A stretch of 64,000 nucleotides of DNA, from positions 1,302,001 through 1,366,000 of the forward strand of contig JAOWBW010000025.1 of the NCBI GenBank assembly GCA_026119855.1, read 5' to 3'. The notes beneath the pieces were generated by a model, which saw only the letters and a program-made list of their open reading frames with translations, ran no database searches and was not told the origin of the DNA. Below, piece after piece: positions 46,754 to 59,014 of the stretch; position 1 is the first letter of the stretch; each line of letters begins with the position of its first letter. The position numbers and the translations under genes were made by a program. Source of the DNA: Campanula takesimana (lineage: Eukaryota > Streptophyta > Magnoliopsida > Asterales > Campanulaceae).

Positions 46754-47422
46754 ATGACTAACAACACTCAATCAGTTTCGTTGCAATCGATCCTTGAGAA
46801 GGATAAGCTCCAAGAGAATGGTACTAAATTTATGGATTGGATCCGTAGCCTAAGAATTGTTCTAAGGCAAGAAGATAAGTTGTACATTCTCGACGGGCCA
46901 CTTCCTGCCGAACCAGAACCTACTGCCCCTAGGGCAGAAAGAGACAATTACAAGAAACATCGTAATGATTCTAGAGATGTAAGTTGTCTCATGCTTGCTA
47001 CTATGTGCTCAAAACTCCAACAATGTTTGGAACATTTGGAAGCCTATGAGATAGGCGTGGAGTTAAGAGTCATGTTTCAAGAGCAAGCTACGCAAGAGAG
47101 GTACAAGACCATTGTTGCATTCACTTCTTGCAAAATGAGTGAAAGGCAACAAGTGAGTCCTTACATGCTTAAAATAAAAGGTTATGTGGAGCATCTTGAG
47201 AAACTTGGCTATCCAATCCCATTGGAGCTAGCCACAGATCTCATTCTTAATTCATTGCCTAAAAGTTATAATCAGTTTGTGATGAATTATAACATGCATG
47301 AAATGGATAAGAATCTCTCCGAGTTGCATGGGATGCTTAAAACTGCAGAGATGAAGATTGTGGAGAAAGGTTCTCCTGTGCTCTTGGTTCATGATGGGAA
47401 GAAGGCTGGTGCCAAAGGAAAG
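46754..47422 (+). pseudogene. Copia 2 gag, 5' segment
   Basis: Starts MTNNTQSVSLQSILEKDK like Copia 1 and is open for about 223 codons up to the Gypsy 2 insertion. It ends in the Lys-rich linker before the zinc knuckle, which resumes at 54191. Confidence 0.92.
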
Positions 47423-48973
47423 TGTCGCGACCCCGACCCCGCGGGCCCGGAGTATGCGAGCTGGACGTCGACTTAAACAATAAACTCTAAAATAATGAAG
47501 ATAAAAATTTCCTTTTATACCAAAAGATGATAACACAAAGTTTTGAAATCCAACTTGAATAACAAAATATAAACTAGTGTAAGCTCCATAAGCTAACCCC
47601 CAAAATAATAAAATATACAAATTCTAATGACGTCAAGTTTGGTACAACTATTCCCAAAAAGGTTACACATTTATGTAATGTAAACCCACCAATAACAACT
47701 TGCCCAAAAAGCTCAACCCTCGCGACGTCCTCCTCGTGATCAGCGAGTCTAATCCTTTCGTCCTTGGGGGGTTAAGGAAAAACAAAGATAAAAGAAAGGG
47801 GGTGAGATAAATCTCAATAAGTCACTAATGCAACTACATGACATGCTATGATGCAATAATCAATAATAAATCACATAGCACATAGCAATTATCATTTAAC
47901 AGATAACAGCGGAAATAAACAATTAACAAAGGATATTAGCCAAGGTTTCCCAACTGATATAACCAAATAAAGGTCGCTGCGCAGCTTCAATAATCAACAA
48001 TCAACATCTTCATAGTAGCATGAAAGCTTGAAGAGAAACCCCCGGTACCGGAACCAATAACAAAGTAACATGCCAAAAAGGGCGGGAGCCCTGCCACAAA
48101 ATCATGCTCCAAAACGTCTAGCTAGAATACTCACAGAAGGAGCTAGCTCATCCCATCCAAGGCCAATCTGGATGAGGAAAGAAGGACCAATGGGCGATGC
48201 TATACTGGACTTGGCTTGAGCCATTATAGCATTATCCATTGCCTGACTCGAACACAAATAACCAGCTGGACTTTCAAATGAAAGCTAAGTAATAAATATT
48301 AGCTTAATTAAACAACTCATGATTCCGAAGTAGGGAACCATTCCAATTAAATCACCACAAAGGTAAACCAATCCAAACAACACATCAAAGATGGCCCACA
48401 TTCCCAAAACGATACTTAGTCAAATTCCATAACATATTTATTCACAAAAGAACCAATTCCAATTAATAAAGTGTTCCACGATGTTAACTTAAGTTAATAG
48501 TAAATAAACTTAACCTAGGAAGCCACTTAGTCTTAACAAGCAAAAGGCAGATTTTCCAGAACAGGCGGGCGGGCGGGCGCTTGGTGGGGGTCGGGCGGGC
48601 GCTTATTTGACCAGAAGGTCTGGCTACAGGAAAAAGCCATGCAGGCGGGCGCCTGGCTCAGCGCGGGCGGGCGCCTGGTCTGGTTCTTGGTCGGGAATTG
48701 CAGCTGGGTTTTACCATTTTCAACCCAAAATTCACCCATTTCCTAAATGCTCAAAATCATCTCTTTCCATAAGTTCAACAATGAATCAAAACAACATCTA
48801 GGCTGAAAGGGGACCTAATCAACATCATAAATAACCCCAAACCAAGATTCAAACCCAACATTCATAACAATCACCATTTTTAACCAAAAACCAAAATGAA
48901 TTCCAAATAAATCCCAAACTCAATCAAACATCAAATGTATCAACTAAAGCATTATATAAACATGAAATGAACA
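47423..48973 (-). repeat. Gypsy 2 3' LTR, 5' part missing
   Basis: Near-identical to 52134-53686. The LTR match stops at AAATGAACAC near 48973, where the deletion junction begins. GC boxes (GGCGGGCGC cores on the plus strand) are at 48572, 48594, 48644 and 48666. Confidence 0.9.
48572..48675 (-). promoter_or_regulatory. Paired GC boxes in the Gypsy 2 LTR
   Basis: Plus-strand GGCGGGCGC cores start at 48572/48594 and 48644/48666. That is 22 bp within each pair and 72 bp between pairs. The right LTR has the same set at about 53277-53390, with one box altered. Confidence 0.7.
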
Positions 48974-48994
48974 CATAAGACTTTCTACTAATAT
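48974..48994 (-). other. Deletion junction with templated filler
   Basis: A 21-bp block starting CACATAAGACTTTC and ending ACTAAT lies exactly between the LTR and RNase H sequences, and is repeated in pol at about 49083-49103. Its first and last three bases overlap the two broken ends. Confidence 0.75.
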
Positions 48995-50343
48995 TCGCAA
49001 AAATAGCCCCATGTCTCGATTCACGAGGACACCAATCTCGAACATCCTCAAGCATTTTCCACTCTCGAACCATCATCGAGGCCACATAAGACTTTCTACT
49101 AATCGCATCGGCTACCACATTCGCCTTCCCCGGATGATAAGAAATCGTACAATCATAGTCCTTTAAAATTTCCATCCATCGACGTTGCCGGTTGTTCAAT
49201 TCCTTTTGAGAGAAGAGGTATTTCAAACTCTTGTGATCGGTAAAAAATCTCAAACTTCGCTCTGTAAAGGTAATGCTTCCACTTATGCAACGCAAAGACT
49301 ATCGCAGCCAACTCCATATCATGAGTAGGGTAATTCTGTTCACTAGGGGTCAACTTCCTCGAAGCATAAGCAATTACTTTCCCATTCTGCATCAAAACAC
49401 AACCCAAACCCTCTTTCGAAGCATCACTGTATATCACTAAGTCGTCATTTCCATTTGGTAACGCAAGAATAGGAGCCGTAGTTAATCTCTTCTTTAATTC
49501 ATCAAAGCTACTTTGACATTTTTCACTCCACAAAAACGGTACATCCTTCCGGGTCAACTGAGTCATCGGAGCAGCAATCCTCGAAAACCCTTCTATAAAC
49601 CTTCTGTAATACCCGGCTAAGCCCAGAAAACTTCGGATCTTGGTCACTGTCTCGGGTCTCTTCCAATACACTATGGCTTCTATCTTTGAAGGATCCACAG
49701 AAATCCCATCTTTAGAAATAACATGACCCAGAAATGAAACCTTCTCGAGCCAAAATTCGCATTTACTAAACTTCGCAAACAACTGCTCCCTCGCAAGAAT
49801 GGATAAAATTGTCCTCAATTGTTGCTCGTGCTCCTCTCGAGATTTAGAGTAGACAAGAATATCATCGATGAAGACCACCACAAATGAATCAAGATAAGGA
49901 TGGAAAACCCGGTTCATCAAATCCATAAACACGGCAGGCGCGTTTGTCAACCCAAACGGCATAACCAAGAACTCGTAATGGCCATAGCGAGTGCGAAAGG
50001 CAGTCTTCGGAACATCCTCCGATCGAATCTTCAACTGATGGTACCCACTCCTCAAATCAAGTTTAGAAAACACCACGGACCCTTGAAGCTGATCAAATAA
50101 ATCATCAATGTGAGGTAGAGGATACTTGTTCTTCACTGTAACCTGATTCAACTTTCGGTAATCAATACACAATCTCAAAGAACCGTCTTTCTTCCGCACA
50201 AACAAAACCGGTGCTCCCCACGGGGAAACACTAGGGCGGATAAACCCTCGATCAATCAACTCTTGCAACTGAACCTTTAGTTCCTTCAACTCTGCGAGAG
50301 CCATTCTATACGGTGCTTTCGAAATCGGAGCCGTATCCGGCAA
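48995..50343 (-). pseudogene. Gypsy 2 reverse transcriptase and RNase H
   Basis: Frame 50343-49153: RKKDGSLRLCIDYRKLNQ, SKLDLRSGYHQL, VVFIDDILVYSKS, VIYSDASKEGLG. A frameshift near 49270 (KFEIFYRSQEFE against KFEIFTDHKSLK in Gypsy 1) moves the end of RNase H to frame 49295-48924. The protein stops matching Gypsy 1 after HGAIFANI, at the deletion junction. Confidence 0.92.
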
Positions 50344-51105
50344 AAGGTCTATACAAACTCTATCTCACGATCGGGAGGCATATTATATTCAGAAGAGAAA
50401 ACATCGGGAAATTCTCTAACTACCCGAACACTCTCCAAACTAGGGGATTCTTTCCTAGTATCAAGCACACTAGCCAAGTACCCCTCACAACCACGATGCA
50501 ACAATCTCCTAGCCTTCACATAATAAATGATACTAATATTCCTACCCAAAGGCATCGCCTCAAAAACAAATTTAGGCATATTGGGAATAGAAAAAGTAAC
50601 AACTTTCTTACGACAATCAACAGAAGCATGAAACTTGCTCAACCAATCCATACCCAAAATAACATCAAAATCTTGAATCAGAAGGACTACCAAGTCCGCA
50701 CACAAGACACGACCACATATAAGCACATCACAAGCACGAAATACTCTATCGGTCACCAAACATTCTCCTATAGGGGTCGACACCTCTAGCACATAAAGTA
50801 AAGACTCAAATGCAGCATTTAGCAAAGAAGCAAATTGCACAGATATGTAAGAATAAGATGATCCTGGATCTACTAATGCACGAGCGCTCACATTAGACAC
50901 AGAAACAATACCTCCAATAACAGAAGGATCATCGGTTAGCTTGTTGTTGATTCATGGCAAATACCCTTCCTTGGACCTTGGGCTTCCCCGTTGCATCCCT
51001 TTTCTGACCCTGTGGAGCCCCAGCTCCTACCCCAGTCGGTTGACCTCTGAATCTCGGGCAATCCTTCACAAAATACCCCAACTGCCCACAGTTAATACAT
51101 TTCCC
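50344..51105 (-). pseudogene. Gypsy 2 zinc knuckle and protease
   Basis: Frame 50900-50349 has ALVDPGSSYSYIS and DVILGMDWLSKFH (aspartic protease). Upstream, 51105-50901 encodes a knuckle in another frame after a TAG near 51103. A stop at 50349 separates it from RT. Confidence 0.87.
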
Positions 51106-52022
51106 CTATTTCTTCCAACACTGGTCCTCCGAGTGTCCTTCCCTTTGGAAATATGAACAGAGTCTCCTATTTTGGTTCCCTTGGTTCCCGGCAGTAGTGC
51201 CCGGGTTCCTTAGGATTGGTTTCCCTCGGGACTGAGATTGTCCCCCAAAATTACCTCGGTTATCAGAACGGGATTGTGGCTTGCTCTGTCCTCCCTGCTT
51301 GCTAGTGTTAGTCACCTCGACCTTCTTCTTATGCTCCTCTATATCTTGCTCGATTAAGTATGCACGGTCTACCGCATCCTGGAATGTCACAATCCTCTGG
51401 GCTATAAGCTGAGTACGGATGGAGGTCTTCAAACCGCGGATGAATCTCATAGCTTTCTGCTCCTCAGTCCTCACAAGATAGTCACAATACCGGGCTAATT
51501 CTGTGAACTTAGCCGAGTACTGAGCTATAGACAACAAACCTTGCTCCAAGTTGAGAAGCTCGATCTCTTTTCGTTTTGATCTACTACCGGAATGAAATGC
51601 TCCTTGAATTGCCGCACAAACAATTCCCACGCATACACCGTATGGGTATCATCCCAACTCTCTTTAACTCCTTTCCACCAATGCTCGGCGGCACCCACAA
51701 GCTTATAAGCCGCGAACCGGACCCTTTCCTCGTCCGTGCACCCAAACACATCATAAATTTTCTCCATAGACTCAATCCATAGTTCGGCCTTCTTCACATC
51801 GGGTTCCCCATTAAACTCCACCGGGTTTCAGTTTCATCAAAATTGTTCCAAACCGTATCGAGGAGGTGGTGCTTGTTCTACTCTCGGACCTTGGTCATGA
51901 ATTGCCTTCATGGCCGCCTCAAACATGCCTTGGAACATAGCACGGTTCTCTTCCCGAAGATCATTCTGATTCTGAGCCCCACTAGAACTTTCACCCGTTC
52001 TTCTTCTAGCCATTGAAAACAA
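51106..52022 (-). pseudogene. Gypsy 2 gag
   Basis: The start MARRRTGESSSGAQNQ (ATG at about 52013) parallels Gypsy 1. The frame breaks near 51830 and again near 51560. Fragments show AAEHWWKGVKESW, ELLNLEQGLLSIAQYSAKF and CSYFQREGHSEDQC. It ends at a TAG in place of the Gln codon found in Gypsy 1. Confidence 0.88.
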
Positions 52023-52118
52023 TTACCTGCATAAAACATCAACCGTTACTCACTCCGAGCACAACTACCCTCCTAGGTCATACTAGTCCACCTAGACTTA
52101 TACTTAGAGCTAAACCAT

Positions 52119-52131
52119 AGCTCTGATACCA
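52119..52131 (-). promoter_or_regulatory. Gypsy 2 primer-binding site
   Basis: The minus strand reads TGGTATCAGAGC next to the LTR end GCGACA; initiator tRNA-Met type. Confidence 0.88.
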
Positions 52132-52133
52132 AC

Positions 52134-54190
52134 TGTCGCGACCCCAACCCCGCGGGCCCTGAGTACGCGAGCTGGACGTCGACTTAAACAATAAACTCTA
52201 AAATAATGAAGATAAAAATTTCCTTTTATACCAAAAGATGATAACACAAAGTTTTGAAATCCAACTTGAATAACAAAATATAAACTAGTGTAAGCTCCAT
52301 AAGCTTACCCCCAAAATAATAAAATATACAAATTCTAATGACGTCAAGTTTGGTACAACTATTCCCAAAAAGGTTACACATTTATGTAATGTAAACCCAC
52401 CAATAACAACTTGCCCAAAAAGCTCAACCCTCGCGACGTCCTCCTCGTGATCAGCGAGTCTAATCCTTTCCTCCTGGGGGGGTTAAGGAAAACAAAGATA
52501 AAAGAAAGGGGGTGAGATAAATCTCAATAAGTCACTAATGCAACTACATGACATGCTATGATGCAATAATCAATAATAAATCACATAGCACATAGCAATT
52601 ATCATTTAACAGATAGCAGCGGAAATAAACAATTAACAAAGGATATTAGCCAAGGTTTCCCAACTGATATAACTAAATAAAGGTCGTTGCGCAGCTTCAA
52701 TAATCAACAATCAACATCTTCATAGTAGCATGAAAGCTTGAAGAGAAACCCCCGGTACCGGAACCAATAACAAAGTAACATGCCACAAAGGGCGGGAGCC
52801 ATGCCACAAAGTCATGCTCCAAAATGTCTAGCTAGAATACTCACAGAAGGAGCTAGCTCATCCCATCCAAGGCCAATCTGGATGAGGAAAGAAGGACCAA
52901 TGGGCGATGCTATACTGGACTTGGCTTGAGCCATTATAGCATTATCCATTGCCTGACTCGAACACAAATAACCAGCTGGACTTTCAAATGAAAGCTAAGT
53001 AATAAATATTAGCTTAATTAAACAACTCGTGATTCCGAAGTAGGGAACCATTCCAATTAAATCACCACAAAGGTAAACCAATCCAAACAACACATCAAAG
53101 ATGGCCCACATTCCCAAAATGATACTTAGTCAAATTCCATAACATATTTATTCACAAAAGAACCAATTCCAATTAATAAAGTGTTCCACGATGTTAACTT
53201 AAGTTAATTTGAGTAAATAAACTTAAACTAGGAAGCCACTTAGTCTTAACAAGCAAAAGGCAGATTTTCCAGAACAGGCGGGCGGCGGGGGCGCTTGGTG
53301 GGGGTCGGGCGGGCGCTTATTTGACCAGAAGGTCTGGCTGCAGGAAAAAGCCATGCAGGCGGGCGCCTGGCTCAGCGCGGGCGGGCGCCTGGTCTGGTTC
53401 TTGGTCGGGAATTGCAGCTGGGTTCTACCATTTTAAACCCAAAATTCACCCATTTCCTAAATGCTCAAAATCATCTCTTTCCACAAGTTCAACAATGAAT
53501 CAAAACAACATCTAGGCTGAAAGGGGACCTAATCAACATCATAAATAACCCCAAACCAAGATTCAAACCCAACATTCATAACAATCACCATTTTTAACCA
53601 AAAACCAAAATGAATTCCAAATAAATCCCAAACTCAATCAAACATCAAATGTATCAACTAAAGCATTATATAAACATGAAATGAACACTTTAGCATAAAA
53701 ATGGGGGAAAAGCAACTTACTTGGAATTTCTCAAAGATGACGTAATTCAAATATTTTTGGTTCTACGCGATCCTATCGACGATCTAAACACATTTCATAA
53801 AATGAGAAATAAGGAAAGATGAGATGAAGAGGATGAAAATGAAGAGAGAAGGGAGAGAAGAAAACTTACCCTTTTCTTGGAGAGAGAGAGAATGCTGGGA
53901 AAGAGGGAGTAGGGTGAGGAAGAGAGTGAGGGAGAAAGAAGAGTAGGGAGGGAGTTAGTAAAAGAGATTTAAAAACTTACACTTAGGCCCCCTCACTCTA
54001 CTAACAAATAACCCAATTAACCCCTCTAACCAATAATTCCCTACTACCCACTTAACACAATATCAACCAAATAATGCTAGGCACAATTTAATATTATGAA
54101 ACATAAAATGCGCACATAAATAATTAAATCAAATAAATAAATAAATAAATATTTATTAAGAAAATAGAGACGGGTTTTCGGGTCGTGACA
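52134..54190 (-). repeat. Gypsy 2 5' LTR
   Basis: 2057 bp on the minus strand from TGTCACGACCC to GGTCGCGACA. Shares its ends and several blocks with the Gypsy 1 LTR but differs in the GC boxes and AT-rich parts. Confidence 0.92.
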
Positions 54191-57100
54191 GAAAGGGTAA
54201 GGCAAAAGTTGTCAAACCCAAGATAAGCAAGGCAAAGGTTGCCAAGGCTTCTGAGGCAAAACCCGATTCACAAAAGGATGCAATCTGTTTCCATTGTCAA
54301 GAAATTGGTCATTGGAAACGTAATTGCAAGGCTTTCTTGGAAGAGCAAAAGAAGAAGAAGAGCAGTAAGGTTGCGTCGACTTCAGGTATCTATATGATAG
54401 ATATTCTCCTTTCTACCACTGATTCTTGGGTATTGGATACCGGATGTGGTTCTCACATTTATTTAAATGTGCAGGGACTAAAGAATAGGAGACTGCTTAA
54501 AGAGGGTGAAGTAGACCTACGCGTGGGGAATGGACCAAGAGTTGCTGCATTAGCCGTAGGGACTTATGAAGTCACTTTACCTTCCGTTTAATACTTGTTT
54601 TGAACAATTGCTATTATGTACCGGATTTAAGTAGAAATATTATTTTAATTTCTTGTTTGGAAAATGAAGGTTTTAAGTTTCTTATTGAGAATAAGAAATT
54701 TTCTATTTATTTAAATGATGTGCTTTATGGTATTGCTAATTCATTTAATGGCCTTTATGTCTTGGATTTCAAGAATGAAAATAATGAAAATGTCTATCAT
54801 ATAAATAAGAAATCTAAACCTAATGATGTAAATCATTCTTATTTGTGGCATTGCCGTCTTGGTCATATTAATGAGAAGCGTATCTCAAAACTCCATGGGG
54901 ACGGTCTCTGGGTTCATGTGACCTTGGGTCATATGATACTTGTGAGTCGTGTCTCTGGGAAAATGACTAAGACACCTTTTACCAAGCTTGGTGAAAGGGC
55001 AAACGACTTATTGGGGTTGATACATTCCGATGTATGCGGACCATTAAGTAGCAATGCTAGGGGAGGGTTTCAATACTTCATAACCTTCACTGATGATTAT
55101 AGTAGATTTGGGTATGTTTACCTAATGAAACATAAAAGTGAAGCATTTGAGATATTTAGAATATTTCAAAATGAAGTAGAAAAACAACTTGGCAAAAGTA
55201 TTAAGGCACTTCGATCAGATCGGGGTGGAGAATACTTGAGTCATGAATTTGATGATCATCTAAAGAAGTGTGGAATAGTTTCACAATTGACTCCACCCGG
55301 AACACCACAATGGAATGGTGTGTCCGAGAGCAGAAATCGGACTTTGTTAGACATGGTTCGATCAATGATGAGTCAAGTTGATCTTCTAATATCCTTTTGG
55401 GGTTACGCTCTAGAAACCGCTGCTTTCACACTAAATCAAGTTCCAACTAAATCGGTTCCAAAGACTCCATATGAGATGTGGAGCGGAAAGAAACCTAGTT
55501 TGTCTTTCATGAGGATTTGGGGTTGCGAAGCTTTTGTCAAAAGACTTGTCTCCGACAAACTAGCACACAAATCTGATAAATGTATTTTCGTGGGATATCC
55601 TAAGGAAACTAAAGGATATTACTTTTACAACCGAGAGGACAACAAAGTGTTTGTTGCCCGAACTGGTGTCTTTCTAGAGAAACAGTTTCTCTCCAAAAAA
55701 TCAGTGGGAGTAAAATAAATCTTGAAGAAATTCGAGACCCAGAAAATAACATTGAACCAGAAGTGGAACAAGAACAAGAACCACAAGGAGTTGTGGAACC
55801 TGTTCAAAATACACAAGTAACTCGCAGATCTGGTAGGTTACGATCCGAGCCCGAGAGATATGGATTTCTCGTAACGGATAGTAATGAGGTGGAAATCATT
55901 GAGAATGATGAACCGACAACCTATCAAGAGGCGATGTCTTCTCCTGATTCGGACAAGTGGCTTGGAGCCATGGAATCCGAATTGCAATCCATGCAAGACA
56001 ATCAAGTTTGGAATTTGATTGATGCACCCGAAGGTGTAAAAACCATAGGATGCAAATGGGTCTTCAAGAAGAAGACTGACATGGATGGGAAGGTGCATAC
56101 TTATAAAGCTAGACTTGTAGCGAAGGGTTATAGGCAAGTTCATGGTATTGACTATGATGAAACCTTTTCACCCGTAGCAATGATCAAGTCTATAAGAATT
56201 TTGCTTGCCATTGCCGCATATCATGACTATGAAATATGGCAAATGGACGTCAAAACTGCTTTCCTAAAGGAAAACTACAAGAGGATGTGTATATGACACA
56301 ACCAGAAGGTTTTGAACAGAATTCTAAGGTATGCAAATTGCAGAAATCCATTTATGGATTGAAGCAAGCTTCTAGGAGTTGGAATCTTCGTTTTGATGAA
56401 TCGGTCAAAGAGTTTGGTTTCATCAAGAACGAAGATGAGCCTTGTATATACAAGAAGATTAGTGGGAGCATAGTGCTATTCCTGATTTTATATGTGGATG
56501 ACATATTACTTATTGGAAACGACATTCCTACACTTCAGTCCGTAAAGACTTGGTTGGGAAAGTGTTTCGCAATGAAAGATATGGGTGAAGCCGCATATAT
56601 ACTTGGCATTAAGATCTATAGAGATAGATCAAGGAAGCTACTTGGTCTAAGCCAAAGTACATACATTGACAAGGTCATTAGAAGATTCCGTATGGAAAAT
56701 TCTAAAAGAGGTACCTTGCCGGTGTTACATGGAGTTTCTCTAAGCAAGACTCAATGTCCTAAGACAAAAGATGAGCGTGAGAAAATGAATGATGTTCCAT
56801 ATGCTTCGGCAATTGGGTCCATCATGTATGCCATGATTTGTACTAGGCCGGATGTATCTTATGCTTTGAGCATGACAAGCAGATACCAATCCGACCCCGG
56901 TAAAAATCACTGGGTGGCTGTAAAAGCGATTCTTAAGTACTTGAGAAGGACTAAAGACTCGTTTTTGGTCTATGGAGGAATGGAAGATGATCTCGTTGTA
57001 AATGCTTACACAGATGTAAGCTTCCAAACCGACAGAGATTACAGTCGATCGCAATCGGGTTTTGTTTATGTTAAATGGTGGAGTTGTAAGCTGGAAGAGT

Positions 57101-57480
57101 TCCAAGCAGAGTACAACCACTGATTCTACAACGGAAGCTGAGTATATTGCTGCATCGGATGCTGCAAAGGAAGCTGTTTGGATTAAGAAGTTCATCACTG
57201 AACTTGAAGTGGTTCCTAGTATTGCTAATCCAATAGACCTTTATTGTGATAATAATGGTGCTATTGCTCAAGCAAAGGAACCAAGGAACATCAAAAATCC
57301 AAACACATACTTAGGCGTTACCATGTCATTCGAGAAATCATTAACAGAGGTGACGTGAATATATGCAAAGTACCTACTGATGAAAATGTCGCGGACCCGC
57401 TAACAAAGGGACTTCCACAAGCTAAACATGAAGGTCATGTTAGGTCCATGGGTATTAGATACATGGGAGATTGGGCCTAG
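54191..57480 (+). pseudogene. Copia 2 gag end and pol, multiple frameshifts
   Basis: The frame continues from Gypsy 2: CFHCQEIGHWKRNC knuckle and VLDTGCGSH protease. A one-base loss near 54587 follows. Integrase has HCRLGH but a shifted block (GLWVHVTLGHMILVSRVSG) replaces the CESC half of the zinc finger; IHSDVCGP and ALRSDRGGEY are intact. Further losses near 55697 and 56264 separate RT into 55763-56296 (YDETFSPVAM, MDVKTAF) and 56236-57123 (YVDDILL, AYTDVSF). More losses lie near 57063 and 57285 in RNase H (TTEAEYIAAS, YCDNNGA). Positions come from comparison with Copia 1. The codon homologous to the Copia 1 stop is CAA here. Confidence 0.92.
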
Positions 57481-57494
57481 GGCAAGTGGGAGAT

Positions 57495-59009
57495 TGTTGG
57501 TAGTGGTGCCCTAGGCACGTTTAATAAACGTTGTAATTGTTATCATTTATTTCATATTAATAAAGAGATGTTTTGATTATTATTATTGTTCATGTTTACT
57601 TATAATAATCTCCGTCCCTAGTACTTGTTAAGCACTAGTATAAAGACTAAATGATCATGAGATGATCATGTTAGATTTATGGGTACTTGTTTGGAACAAG
57701 GTACTGGACATGACCCGCTGTATGAGATTTATGTCATGGTCTATGTCGTACATATATCTCATATTAGTTATGTCATTCGAATCCTTAGACATGAAGTTAT
57801 TATAGTCTTCCACTTGATGAACATTATGTTTGACATATTTAAACGCTACCTTTAACCAGGTAGTTATAAAGGGTATGATTGGCATAATCGGATTCACGTA
57901 GGAAAGAGTAATAAGCTAAATGGAATTGTCCTTCTTCGGAGAGATGTCAAGCTTAGGCCTCTCGTAGGAATGATGTTGATGAAAATTCGGCCGGACTCAA
58001 ATGAATTGATTAGATCAATGTCATTTGTATTATCAACATATTCGGAATCGAGAAAGTATTGAACAAAACAAGTTGACTTATTGACCATGACTTGTGTTCA
58101 ATGACATCATGGACAAAGGGATTGTGACATTTTCTAAAGGAATGCGAACTTGTATCTAGTTATACTATTTGGGTAGGTATGACGGTTTTCTAGAACCTAA
58201 TCATATCTTATGGTTTCATGTTTGAACCCATTGCCAACTTAGTGTAATCCTAGAGGGTCACACACAATAAAACGAATCTTAAATAAGGACTATATCGGAA
58301 TATTGAGTCGAAGGACTTTGGAGGAATTTGGAAATTAGGGAAATCTGGGGCAGGTGTGCGACCGCACAAAAGGGTTTGGGCGGCCGCACAACTTGGCTCA
58401 AAAAGTACCATAACCTTCCAGATAGATGTGCGCCCGCACAGGTTGTTTTGGGCGGTCGCACACCATGTCGGGACTGGTTTCCTGATTTAATTAGGAAAAA
58501 GGATTTTGAACGGGTTTTGACACAAGTTTCCTATTTGGAATAGGTTTAACTTGTATATAAACAGCCAAATTCGGGCCAGACTTATCCCTAGGTTTTGTGC
58601 AAGTCTCCAAAGAGTTTGAGAGAGTTTTATTTTGTTCTAAGATATCCTAGATTGAAGAACAAAATAATACACAAATAAAATTCCATATAGTTCATATTGA
58701 TTGTGAAAACGTGTTTCACAATTTTGGTCTAGCAACCAAGATCAAGTGTTCTTGATATTCGTTCAAGGTGTGGATACCGCTAGAGGGTGAAGCTCATCAT
58801 CTTCAAAGTTCGTATTCTTACTTGTTTGTGATTAAAGCTTCAATTTCTCCACCAAGATCAAAGACCAAATTCAAAGTCATCAAGGGTTAGTTTTCTAGTA
58901 TTCATATTGCAAGTATTTGATTCAATCATATGAACGGATCTATGGGCTTTGGGTTTCATCAAATTTTAAATGCTATTTTCCGCTGCGCATGTTACTACGA
59001 AACCCAACA
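57495..59009 (+). repeat. Copia 2 3' LTR
   Basis: 1515 bp, TGTTGGTAGT to CCCAACA, followed by the TSD AAGGA. GC boxes at 58358/58379 and 58430/58451 (21 bp within each pair). Confidence 0.93.
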
Positions 59010-59014
59010 AAGGA

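Larger units (their letters stand above)
47423..54190 (-). mobile_element. Gypsy 2: internally deleted Ty3/Gypsy element, minus strand
   Basis: A perfect TSD, GAAAG, lies at 47418-47422 and 54191-54195. On the minus strand: 5' LTR 54190-52134, PBS, gag, protease, RT, RNase H, then a jump directly into the 3' LTR, whose first 500 bp or so are missing. Integrase, chromodomain and purine tract are gone. The proteins are close to Gypsy 1 but the LTRs have diverged, so it is a sister family. Confidence 0.93.
34539..59009 (+). mobile_element. Copia 2: decayed Ty1/Copia element carrying two nested elements
   Basis: Same family as Copia 1. The 5' LTR starts TGTCGGTAGT at 34539 and the 3' LTR ends CCCAACA at 59009. 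A perfect 5-bp TSD, AAGGA, lies at 34534-34538 and 59010-59014. Tat C (35952-45291) occupies the 5' LTR/leader region and Gypsy 2 (47423-54190) occupies gag. The 5' LTR end, PBS and first part of the leader are missing at the Tat C junction. The pol frame has at least six small indels relative to Copia 1, so it is older. Confidence 0.92.
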
